Below, in pieces: positions 1-6,654 of a stretch of 7,608 nt of DNA. This DNA is from Actinomycetota bacterium (GTDB lineage Bacteria > Actinomycetota > Actinomycetes > Propionibacteriales > Nocardioidaceae): NCBI GenBank assembly GCA_009702305.1, contig WLIH01000116.1:1-7608 (forward strand). The letters are read 5' to 3'. The position numbers and the translations under genes were made by a program. The number at the start of each line of letters is the position of its first letter. The first letter of the stretch is position 1. The notes beneath the pieces are model-generated. The model ran no database searches, was not told the origin of the DNA, and saw only the letters and a list, made by a program, of their open reading frames with translations.

Positions 1-1
1 G

Positions 2-1669
2 GAGGACCCCGACTTCGTCGGCGAGCCGTCGTACCTCACCGCCGGGCCGCCGCTGACCCCGATGGTCCCGCCCGTCACGATCACGTCGCCGGAGAAGGCG
101 CCGACCACGGCGCTGACCTTCGAGGCGCGCGACGGGCAGGTGCACGTCTTCCTGCCGCCCACCGAGCGGCTCGAGGACTACACCGACCTGCTCAAGCTGG
201 TCGAGGTCGCGGCCCGCAAGCTCGCCGTGCCGGTCGTGCTGGAGGGTTACGGACCGCCGCCGGACTCGCGCCTCACGACGCTGAGCGTCACCCCCGACCC
301 GGGCGTCATCGAGGTCAACGTGCAGCCGACGCGCAGCTGGGCCGAGCAGCGCGACCTGACCACGACCCTCTACGAGCACGCGCGTCAGGCCCGGCTGACG
401 ACGGAGAAGTTCGACCTCGACGGGCTGCACACCGGCACCGGCGGCGGCAACCACCTGACCCTCGGCGGTCATCAGCCGGCGGACTCGCCGCTGCTGCGCC
501 GCCCCGACCTGCTGGTCAGCCTGATCACCTACTGGCAGCGCCACCCGAGCCTGTCCTACCTCTTCTCCGGGCGCTTCATCGGCCCGACCAGCCAGGCGCC
601 CCGCTTCGACGAGGGCCGGCCCGAGTCGGTCTACGAGATGGAGATCGCCTTCGCCGAGATCGAGCGGATCGTCGCCGGCCTCCGGGCCGAGGGCGAGGAG
701 CCGCGGCCGTGGCTGGTGGACCGCGCCCTGCGCCACCTGCTCACCGACCTGACCGGCAACACGCACCGCGCGGAGTTCTGCATCGACAAGATGTACAGCC
801 CCGACAGCAGCCGCGGCCGTCTCGGGCTGCTCGAGCTGCGCGGCTTCGAGATGCCGCCGCACCCGCAGATGGCGCTGGTGCAGGCGCTGCTGGTGCGCAG
901 CCTCGTCGCGATGTTCTGGGAGCAGCCGCTGCGGGCGCCGCTGGTGCGCTGGGGCACCACCCTGCACGAGGACTTCCTGCTCCCGCAGGGTGCCATCGCC
1001 GACATCGCCGAGGTCACCGCCGACCTGCGAGCCTTCGGCATCGACTTCGAGGAGTCGTGGCTGGCGCCGTTCACCGAGTTCCGCTTCCCGAGGATCGGGC
1101 ACACCACCGTCGCCGGCATCGACCTGGAGCTGCGCTCGGCGATCGAGCCGTGGCACGTGCTGGGCGAGGAGGCGACCGCCGGCGGCACGGCACGCTACGT
1201 CGACTCGTCGGTCGAGAAGCTCCAGGTCGCCGTTCGTGGGATCGACCCGCACCGGCACCTGGTGACGTGTCAGGGTGTGCCCGTGCCCCTGACCGCGACG
1301 GCTGTGCCCGGCGAGTACTACGCCGGCGTCCGCTACCGCGCGTGGCAGCCGTGGTCGGCGCTGCACCCCTCGAGCGAGGTGCACGCCCCGCTGCACATCG
1401 ATGTGGTCGACCGGGTCTCCGAGGTCAGCCTCGGTGGGGCGACGTACCACGTCGTGCACCCCGGCGGCCGCTCCTACGACACCCCGCCGATCAACGCCAA
1501 CGAGGCCGAGGCGCGCCGCAGCACCCGCTTCGAGGCCCGCGGCCACACCTCCGGCCGGCTCGACGTGGGCGCCATGCTCGAAGCCGGGCGGCGTGCGGCG
1601 TCGACGGAGTACCCCCACACCCTCGACCTGCGTCGCGTGCAGGGATTGAGTCCGGGCAAGAGCCTCTGA
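2..1669 (+). CDS. DUF2126 putative amidoligase, C-terminal part (5' end off window)
   Basis: The reading frame is open from base 2, and the residues before the first ATG at 62 (EDPDFVGEPSYLTAGPPLTP) read as normal coding sequence. The ATG at 62 is therefore internal and the gene continues off the left edge. About 555 residues are visible. They match the C-terminal region of the DUF2126 family (Pfam 'putative amidoligase enzyme'), which belongs to the glutamine-synthetase-like COOH-NH2 ligase fold. Visible motifs are TGTGGGNHLTLGG around 425-465, RAEFCIDKMYSPDS around 767-808, and LLELRGFEMPPHP at 827-865; the latter two probably line the nucleotide and metal site by analogy with the fold. Full-length relatives are about 1,100 residues and usually carry a transglutaminase-like domain at the N-terminus, so such a domain is expected upstream but is not seen here. 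The predicted role is ATP-dependent amide bond formation on an unknown substrate, probably in the cytoplasm. The stop lies one base before the ATP-grasp gene, implying co-transcription and translational coupling. Confidence 0.9.
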   Translation, partial: EDPDFVGEPSYLTAGPPLTPMVPPVTITSPEKAPTTALTFEARDGQVHVFLPPTERLEDYTDLLKLVEVAARKLAVPVVLEGYGPPPDSRLTTLSVTPDPGVIEVNVQPTRSWAEQRDLTTTLYEHARQARLTTEKFDLDGLHTGTGGGNHLTLGGHQPADSPLLRRPDLLVSLITYWQRHPSLSYLFSGRFIGPTSQAPRFDEGRPESVYEMEIAFAEIERIVAGLRAEGEEPRPWLVDRALRHLLTDLTGNTHRAEFCIDKMYSPDSSRGRLGLLELRGFEMPPHPQMALVQALLVRSLVAMFWEQPLRAPLVRWGTTLHEDFLLPQGAIADIAEVTADLRAFGIDFEESWLAPFTEFRFPRIGHTTVAGIDLELRSAIEPWHVLGEEATAGGTARYVDSSVEKLQVAVRGIDPHRHLVTCQGVPVPLTATAVPGEYYAGVRYRAWQPWSALHPSSEVHAPLHIDVVDRVSEVSLGGATYHVVHPGGRSYDTPPINANEAEARRSTRFEARGHTSGRLDVGAMLEAGRRAASTEYPHTLDLRRVQGLSPGKSL

Positions 1670-1670
1670 G

Positions 1671-4235
1671 ATGACCGTGCTGCGCGACTACGCCGCCGCG
1701 CTGAACCAGCCGACACTGCTGGGTGGCGCGGAGGCGGAGCCGACCCGGTACGACGAGGTCGTCGGCCCCGACGGCACGCTGCGGCCGGCGTGGAAGGGGC
1801 TCGCCGAGCTCGCTGTCGGGCTGACCCCCGACGACCTGCGACGCGTCGACGGAGACATCGAGCGCTTCCTGGCCGACGACGGGGTCACCTACGCCCTGCC
1901 CGGTGAGTCCCAGGGGCCGTGGCGGCTCGACCCCGTGCCGCTGGTGATCGACGCCGCGTCGTGGAGCCCGCTGGAGATCGGGCTGGCCCAACGGGCCGAG
2001 CTGCTCAACGCGATCCTGGTCGACATCTACGGCAAGCAGCGCCTGCTCGCCGACGGCGTGATCCCGGCGGCGGTCGTCCTCGGGCACGCGGGCTTCACCC
2101 GGGTGGTCGCCCGCCCGACGGCCATCGACCCCCGCCCGCTGGTGCTCGCGGCCACCGACCTGGGTCGCGACGCCCACGGCGAGTGGAGGGTGCTGGGGGA
2201 CCGGACCCAGGCGCCGTCCGGCATCGGCTACGCCATGGAGAACAGGCGGGTCATCTCGCGGGTGCTGCCCGAGCTCTACCGCGAGGCCGGCCTGCACCGG
2301 ATGGAGCCGTACTTCTGGGCCCTGCGCTCGGCGCTGATCCAGTCCGCCAACGGCGACCTCGCCGACCCCCGTGTCGTGGTGCTCTCGCCGGGCACGCATT
2401 CCGAGACGGCCTACGACCAGGCCTTCGTGGCCTCCACCCTGGGCTTCCCGCTGGTGCAGGGCAGCGACCTCGTCGTCCGCGACGGCTGGGTCTACCTGCG
2501 TGCTCCGGGGGGACGCTTCGAGCGGGTCGACGTCATCCTGCGCCGCGTCGACTCGGCCTGGAGCGACCCGTTGGAGCTGCGCGGCGAGTCGCAGCTCGGC
2601 GTCGCGGGACTCGTCGAGGCCGTGCGCCGCGGACGGGTGCGCGTCGTCAACGGGCTCGGCGCGGGCGTGCTCGAGAATCCCGGTCTGCTGCCCTATCTCC
2701 CTGCCGCGTGCGAGCGTCTGCTCGGCGAGCCGCTGCTGCTGCACGCCCTGCCGACCTGGTGGTGCGGCGAGCCGGCGTCGCTGGAGACCGTGCTCGATCG
2801 GCTCTCGCGCCCCGGTGAGCCGGCGATCAGTGTGCGTCCGATCGACGGCGTCGCCGACGCCCTCGCGGACCTGACCCGCGATCAGGTGCGTGAGCGGCTC
2901 CTCGACGAGCCGCACCGCTACGTCGGCCAGGAGCGGCTGGCTCTCTCGCAGGTGCCGACCTGGCAGGGCGTCAACGGCGTGCGCCCCAGCGCGGTCACCC
3001 TGCGCACCTTCACCCTGCGCTACGGGTCGGCGTACCGCCCGCTCGTCGGCGGCCTGGCCAACGTCCACGACGACCACCCGGCGCGCACCCGGGCCAGCGG
3101 CAGCAAGGACGTCTGGGTGCTGAAGGCGGCGCCGAGCGATCCGGACCAGGGCCTGTCCGAGGTGCTGTCGATGACGCACTCGCGCTCGGTGACCGTGCTG
3201 GTGCCACGCGTGCTGGAGGACATGTTCTGGTTCGGCCGCTACGCCGAGCGCACCGAGGACCTGCTGCGGCTGCTGCTCGCGACCCACGTGATCGCCGAGG
3301 ACTTCCGCACCCGGCCCGGCACGACCGGTGGCAGCAGCCTCGAGGTGCTGCTGGCCGCGCTGCGACGCCTGGCCGGCCGGCGGCACGAGGACCTCGACGC
3401 GGAGTTCCGCTCCCTCGTGCTCGACGCGGGGCGCACCGGATCGGTCGCCCATGCCCTGAGCGGGCTGCGCGACGCCGCGTTGGGGGTGCGCGACCAGCTC
3501 TCCGGCGACGTGTGGCGGGCGATGGGGGCGACCGAGCGCTCCGCCGACGCGCTGCGGCAGAACCCCTACAGCCATCAGGTCGCCGAGTCGGCCGGCCGCA
3601 CGCTCACCGGCGTGCTCGCCCTGCAGGGCGTCACCGCCAGCATGATGCGCGACCCCGGCTGGCACATGATCGGGGCCGGCCGGGCGTTGGAGCGCGCCGT
3701 CCAGCTCTGCCACCTGATGCGCGCCACGACCACCGTGCGCCGCGGGATCGACGTCGACCGCGCGATCCTCAACGGCGTGCTGCAGGCCGCCGAGAGCGCG
3801 GTGACCCACCGGCGCCGCTACCGCGGCTACGTGCGCCCTGCGGGCGTGCTCGACCTGCTGATCCTCGACGAGGAGAACCCTCGCTCCCTGGCCTTCGGGC
3901 TCGCCGAGCTGCGCACCCACCTGGCCGCGATGCCGGCCTCGACCGGCTCGACGCGCCCCGAGCGGCTGCTCGACAACCTGATCGCCGATGTCGCCGAGCA
4001 GGACGTCGCCACGTTGGTCGCGATCGGGGGCGTCGCGCGCCCCAACCTGGAGGCCTTCCTCGACCGGATGCTGACCCAGCTGAGCCAGCTCGCCGTGTCG
4101 ATCGCCGACCTGCACTTCGCCAGCGGCCCGGCGCCGCGACCGCTCGGTGAGGGCGCACTCGTCGACGCGCTGCCCCAGGAGCCCGCCCGCGGGGCCGGGT
4201 TGGACGCCTCGGGAGCCGAGGTAGACGAGTCGTGA
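1671..4235 (+). CDS. Circularly permuted type 2 ATP-grasp / alpha-E domain fusion protein
   Basis: This 854-residue protein joins two domains that are often separate genes. Residues 1 to about 490 form a circularly permuted type 2 ATP-grasp domain (formerly DUF404/DUF407). Motifs include GIGYAMENR at 184-192, RRVDSAWSDP from 291, N327 in VRVVNGLG, and ENPGLLPYLP from 335. These are probable ATP and Mg2+ contacts, consistent with carboxylate-amine ligase chemistry. Residues from about 505 to 820 form the helical alpha-E domain (formerly DUF403), with FWFGRYAERTED at 519-530, WHMIGAGRALERAV at 664-677, HRRRYR at 713-718 and NPRSL at 736-740. The last 35 or so residues are a low-complexity tail rich in Ala, Gly and Pro. 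The ATG at 1671 follows the previous stop after one base, with only a weak purine-rich stretch upstream, so translation is probably coupled. M501 (position 3171), just before alpha-E, marks where a split version of the gene would restart. M. tuberculosis Rv2567 is recalled as a similar fusion. The substrate is unknown. Confidence 0.92.
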   Translation: MTVLRDYAAALNQPTLLGGAEAEPTRYDEVVGPDGTLRPAWKGLAELAVGLTPDDLRRVDGDIERFLADDGVTYALPGESQGPWRLDPVPLVIDAASWSPLEIGLAQRAELLNAILVDIYGKQRLLADGVIPAAVVLGHAGFTRVVARPTAIDPRPLVLAATDLGRDAHGEWRVLGDRTQAPSGIGYAMENRRVISRVLPELYREAGLHRMEPYFWALRSALIQSANGDLADPRVVVLSPGTHSETAYDQAFVASTLGFPLVQGSDLVVRDGWVYLRAPGGRFERVDVILRRVDSAWSDPLELRGESQLGVAGLVEAVRRGRVRVVNGLGAGVLENPGLLPYLPAACERLLGEPLLLHALPTWWCGEPASLETVLDRLSRPGEPAISVRPIDGVADALADLTRDQVRERLLDEPHRYVGQERLALSQVPTWQGVNGVRPSAVTLRTFTLRYGSAYRPLVGGLANVHDDHPARTRASGSKDVWVLKAAPSDPDQGLSEVLSMTHSRSVTVLVPRVLEDMFWFGRYAERTEDLLRLLLATHVIAEDFRTRPGTTGGSSLEVLLAALRRLAGRRHEDLDAEFRSLVLDAGRTGSVAHALSGLRDAALGVRDQLSGDVWRAMGATERSADALRQNPYSHQVAESAGRTLTGVLALQGVTASMMRDPGWHMIGAGRALERAVQLCHLMRATTTVRRGIDVDRAILNGVLQAAESAVTHRRRYRGYVRPAGVLDLLILDEENPRSLAFGLAELRTHLAAMPASTGSTRPERLLDNLIADVAEQDVATLVAIGGVARPNLEAFLDRMLTQLSQLAVSIADLHFASGPAPRPLGEGALVDALPQEPARGAGLDASGAEVDES
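4218..4221 (+). promoter_or_regulatory. Ribosome binding site for the transglutaminase-like gene
   Basis: A GAGG core lies inside the end of the ATP-grasp/alpha-E gene, ten bases before the GTG at 4232. Together with the GTGA stop-start overlap at 4232-4235 it supports that start over any later codon. Confidence 0.5.
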
Positions 4236-5110
4236 GGTATCGCGTCTCGCACCGCACGACGTACTCCTACGACGAGGACGTCACCGACTCCTTCGGCGTC
4301 GCGCATCTGGTGCCGCGGCAGCTCGCCTGGCAGGACGTCGCGACCCACGAGGTCGCGATCGCGCCCGAGCCCGGCGACGTCGACCACGACGCCGACTACT
4401 ACGGCAACACCGCGACCTACTTCCAGGTGACGCAGCGCCACCTCGTGCTCGACATCGAGGCGGTCAGCGAGGTCACCGTCTCGACCCCCGTCTACGACGC
4501 CGCCGCGCTGGCCCGGCCGTGGGAGCTGGCCCGGCCGCTGGTCGACCCCGAGCGACCGGGCGCGTGGCAGGCGACCGACTTCGCCCTGGCGTCGGGTCAG
4601 GCCGAGCACACCGCGCAGGCTCGCGCCTACGGCGCCGTGTCGCTGACCCGCGGCCGGCCGATCGGCGAGGCCGTGACCGACCTGATGCACCGCATCTACG
4701 CCGACTTCGACTACGACAAGAGCGCCACGACCGTCACCTCGACCGTCGACGACATCTTCGAGAAGCGGGCGGGCGTCTGCCAGGACTTCGCCCACCTGAC
4801 CCTGGCCTGCCTGCGCTCGCACGGCCTGGCCGCCCGCTACGTCAGCGGCTACCTCGCCACCCAGCCGCCGCCGGGCAAGGAGCGCATCGTCGGCGCCGAC
4901 GCCTCGCACGCCTGGGTCGCCGTCTGGCTGCCCGGCGCGGACGCGTGGCTGGCCGTCGACCCCACCAACGACCAGTGGGCGAACGATCGCTACGTCACCG
5001 TCGCCTGGGGTCGCGACTACGCCGATGTGCCCCCGGTCAAGGGCGTCATCTACACCGAGGCGAAGCGCTCCACCCTGCGCGTCTCGGTCGACGTCGCGCC
5101 CCTCGGTTGA
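4232..5110 (+). CDS. Transglutaminase-like family protein with N-terminal bacterial transglutaminase domain
   Basis: This 292-residue protein opens with the N-terminal beta domain typical of bacterial transglutaminase-like proteins (MRYRVSHRTTYSYDEDV, then LVPRQ). A transglutaminase/protease core follows from about residue 150. A full papain-like triad is visible: Cys183 in GVCQDFAHL, His226 in SHAWVAVW and Asp243 in AVDPTND. The enzyme is therefore probably active, either hydrolysing an amide or isopeptide bond or transferring an acyl group. The length matches the family (about 270-300). No signal peptide or membrane segment is seen, so cytoplasmic action is inferred. The GTG start overlaps the preceding stop by four bases, making it the third member of the coupled module. 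In this gene association it is proposed to process or trim a product of the two ligases. M. tuberculosis Rv2409c is recalled as a related protein beside ATP-grasp and alpha-E genes. The true substrate is unknown. Confidence 0.93.
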   Translation: MRYRVSHRTTYSYDEDVTDSFGVAHLVPRQLAWQDVATHEVAIAPEPGDVDHDADYYGNTATYFQVTQRHLVLDIEAVSEVTVSTPVYDAAALARPWELARPLVDPERPGAWQATDFALASGQAEHTAQARAYGAVSLTRGRPIGEAVTDLMHRIYADFDYDKSATTVTSTVDDIFEKRAGVCQDFAHLTLACLRSHGLAARYVSGYLATQPPPGKERIVGADASHAWVAVWLPGADAWLAVDPTNDQWANDRYVTVAWGRDYADVPPVKGVIYTEAKRSTLRVSVDVAPLG

Positions 5111-5115
5111 GGTGG
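5109..5115 (+). promoter_or_regulatory. Ribosome binding site deciding the GNAT start
   Basis: GAGGTGG overlaps the end of the transglutaminase stop codon and lies five bases before the GTG at 5121. It favours 5121 over the in-frame GTGs at 5112 and 5115, which fall within or directly at the end of the motif, and over the ATG at 5025, which is deep inside the preceding gene. Confidence 0.55.
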
Positions 5116-5120
5116 TGACG

Positions 5121-5588
5121 GTGCGGATAGTCGAGGACGACCTGCGCGGTCCCGAGATCGCCGCCCTGCTCCGTGAGCACCTCGCGGCGATGCACGAGCA
5201 CTCCCCGAGCGAGAGCGTGCACGCACTCGACCTCGAAGCGCTCCGAGCGCCCGGTATCACGTTCTGGTCGGCCTGGTCCGGCGCGACGCTCGCCGGATGC
5301 GGCGCTCTCAAGGAGCTCGACGCGACTCACGGCGAGCTCAAGTCGATGCGTACGGCGACCACGCACCTGCGTCAGGGCGTCGCCTCCGCGATCCTGGAGC
5401 ACCTGGTCGCGGTCGCCGCCGACCGGGGCTACCGCCGGCTGAGCCTCGAGACCGGCTCCGGGCCGGCGTTCGAGCCCGCGCACGCTCTGTACCGCCGCCA
5501 CGGGTTCGTCGCGTGCGGGCCGTTCGGAGACTACGCCGCCGATCCGTTCAGCCGGTTCTTCACCCGGACGCTCGACCGCAGCGCCTGA
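5121..5588 (+). CDS. GNAT family N-acetyltransferase, YsnE-like
   Basis: This is a compact 155-residue single-domain acetyltransferase. The LRQGVA segment (residues 83-88) is the acetyl-CoA pyrophosphate-binding loop of the GNAT fold (R/Q-x-x-G-x-G/A). Other family marks are SPSESVHALDLE near the start, ITFWSAW, LAGCGALKELD, GELKSMRT, LSLETGSG and FEPAHALYRRHGF near the end. This pattern strongly resembles the Bacillus YsnE-type GNATs. The family's natural acceptor is poorly defined; YsnE has been linked genetically to indole-3-acetic acid production in Bacillus, but a direct role is not settled. The GTG start at 5121 gives an N-terminus (MRIVEDDL) that aligns with relatives. The gene follows the transglutaminase by ten bases and is probably on the same transcript. 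Whether it works with the amidoligase module or is a passenger cannot be told from the sequence. Confidence 0.88.
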   Translation: MRIVEDDLRGPEIAALLREHLAAMHEHSPSESVHALDLEALRAPGITFWSAWSGATLAGCGALKELDATHGELKSMRTATTHLRQGVASAILEHLVAVAADRGYRRLSLETGSGPAFEPAHALYRRHGFVACGPFGDYAADPFSRFFTRTLDRSA

Positions 5589-5609
5589 TGCCACCCGCGC
5601 GGGTGGCAT
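5588..5609 (+). terminator. Perfect 22-bp palindrome, probable transcription terminator hairpin
   Basis: The arm beginning atgccaccc is repeated exactly as its reverse complement, ending gggtggcat. As RNA it forms a nine-bp stem closed by a GCGC loop. The palindrome starts on the last base of the GNAT stop codon and ends 31 bases before the next gene's start. No T-run follows, as is common for hairpin terminators in high-GC actinobacteria. Because the symmetry is perfect through the centre, a dimeric regulator site controlling the metallopeptidase gene is an alternative. Confidence 0.5.
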
Positions 5610-5625
5610 GGGTGCGAGGGCGGTG

Positions 5626-5632
5626 TGGAAGG
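5626..5632 (+). promoter_or_regulatory. Ribosome binding site deciding the metallopeptidase start
   Basis: TGGAAGG lies eight bases before the GTG at 5641. It supports that codon over the in-frame ATG at 5608, which sits inside the palindrome, lacks such a site and would add eleven residues before the conserved zinc ribbon. Confidence 0.5.
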
Positions 5633-5640
5633 CTCCGGAC

Positions 5641-6633
5641 GTGAAGGCCTTCGCCTGCCGCCAGTGCGGCAACCAGCTCTACTTCGACAACTCCGTCTGC
5701 GTCGCGTGCGGGAGCAATCTCGGCTACTCCCGCGCCGAGCGCGCGATCGTGCCCGTCGACGCCCGCGGTCGCTACGTCGACGCGGCCGGCCTCGTGTGGC
5801 ACGTGTGCAAGCACCTCAACCTGTCCGGCTGCACCTGGCTGGCGCCGCTCGAGGGCGGCCAGTGCTTCAGCTGCGACCTGACCCGGACCCGGCCCAGCGA
5901 CGACGACCTGGTCGGCCTGGTCAACTTCCCGGTCGCCGAGGCCGCCAAGCGGCACCTGATCGTCGAGCTCGACACCCTCGGCTTCCCGGTCGTCGGCAAG
6001 GACACCGACCCGGAGAACGGGCTGGCCTTCGACCTGCTCTCCTCGGTCGCGGAGAACGTCGTCATCGGCCACGAGGACGGCGTCATCACCATCGACTTGG
6101 CCGAGAGCGACGTGGCCTACCGCGAGAAGGTGCGCTCCAAGCTCGACGAGCCCTACCGCACGATGCTCGGCCACTTCCGCCACGAAGTCGGCCACTACTA
6201 CGAGTGGCAGCTGGTGCGCGACGACCTGATCGCACCGTGCCGCGAGCTCTTCGGCGACGAGTCGAAGGACTACCAGGCCGAGATCGATCGGCACTACTCC
6301 GAGGGTCCGCCGCCGGGCTGGGAGCAGTCCTACATCTCGACGTACGCGACGATGCACCCCTTCGAGGACTTCGCGGAGACCTGGGCGCACTACCTGCACA
6401 TCTGCGACACCATCCAGACCGCCGCCGAGTTCGGGCTGACGACGGTCGGGCCGATCGCCTCCTTCGGCCAGTTCCGCAACGTCGTGACCGGGGTCTGGGT
6501 GCCGCTCAGCGTGGCGCTCAACCAGATCAACCGCTCGATGGGCAAGGAGCCGCTCTACCCGTTCGTGATCCCGACCCGGGTGCTCGACAAGCTCGACTTC
6601 GTCGCCTCGCTCGCGCCCGGCCGGAGTGCTTGA
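5641..6633 (+). CDS. Putative zinc-binding metallopeptidase with N-terminal zinc ribbon (former DUF2248 family)
   Basis: This 330-residue protein starts at GTG with MKAFACRQCGNQLYF, the usual N-terminus of the family. Cys6, Cys9, Cys20 and Cys23 (CxxC-x10-CxxC) form a zinc ribbon. A second cluster follows: Cys56, Cys64, Cys75 and Cys78, ending CFSCDLTRTRP. The peptidase core contains HEVGHYYEW, giving the HExxH zinc site His181, Glu182 and His185. A downstream FEDFAETWAHYLH segment (residues 241-253) offers Glu242 or Glu246 as the third zinc ligand of a gluzincin-type site. No signal peptide is visible, so a cytoplasmic enzyme is inferred. The physiological substrate of the family is unknown. 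The gene is separated from the GNAT gene by the palindrome and probably has its own transcript, but no convincing promoter is seen in the gap. It has no clear tie to the upstream amidoligase module. Confidence 0.88.
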   Translation: MKAFACRQCGNQLYFDNSVCVACGSNLGYSRAERAIVPVDARGRYVDAAGLVWHVCKHLNLSGCTWLAPLEGGQCFSCDLTRTRPSDDDLVGLVNFPVAEAAKRHLIVELDTLGFPVVGKDTDPENGLAFDLLSSVAENVVIGHEDGVITIDLAESDVAYREKVRSKLDEPYRTMLGHFRHEVGHYYEWQLVRDDLIAPCRELFGDESKDYQAEIDRHYSEGPPPGWEQSYISTYATMHPFEDFAETWAHYLHICDTIQTAAEFGLTTVGPIASFGQFRNVVTGVWVPLSVALNQINRSMGKEPLYPFVIPTRVLDKLDFVASLAPGRSA

Positions 6634-6642
6634 CCGTTCATC

Positions 6643-6648
6643 TACGGT
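6643..6648 (+). promoter_or_regulatory. Probable -10 element of a leaderless promoter for the Xi-class GST gene
   Basis: TACGGT fits the actinobacterial TANNNT consensus and ends six bases before the GTG at 6655. That spacing would place the transcript start on or next to the start codon. No good -35 is seen at 17 bases upstream; TTGACC at 6630-6635 is only seven bases away and too close. A short purine run (GAGGGA) directly before the GTG is too close for a standard ribosome binding site, which also favours a leaderless transcript. Confidence 0.45.
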
Positions 6649-6654
6649 GAGGGA

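Noticed and set aside
62..64. ATG as the true start of the DUF2126 gene
   Set aside because: The frame is open and gene-like back to the window edge, no ribosome binding site precedes it, and the protein would lack half of the usual family length.
700..822. Repeated agccgcggccgt at about 700 and 811 in the DUF2126 gene
   Set aside because: Only two short GC-rich copies, both within coding sequence in a genome of this composition. Chance recurrence is sufficient.
709..1674. Plus-strand frame of 321 codons inside the DUF2126 gene
   Set aside because: The product is almost entirely Arg, Ala, Pro and Gly, typical of a shifted frame in high-GC coding DNA.
1491..4115. Open minus-strand frame of 874 codons opposite the ATP-grasp/alpha-E gene
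   Set aside because: Its translation is a low-complexity run of Arg, Gly, Val, Ala and His with no recognisable domain. It is the expected antisense shadow of a GC-rich gene, and the plus strand carries clear conserved motifs.
5025..5027. ATG as the start of the GNAT gene
   Set aside because: It would overlap the transglutaminase gene by 86 bases and add a shadow-like Ser/Arg/Pro-rich leader absent from the family. GTG at 5121 has a ribosome binding site and matches the family N-terminus.
3827..5311. Open minus-strand frame of 494 codons opposite the alpha-E, transglutaminase and GNAT genes
   Set aside because: It crosses three plus-strand genes with intact catalytic motifs, and its own translation shows no domain.
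6630..6635. TTGACC as a -35 promoter box for the GST gene
   Set aside because: It lies only seven bases before the -10-like element, far from the usual 16-19, and overlaps the metallopeptidase stop codon.
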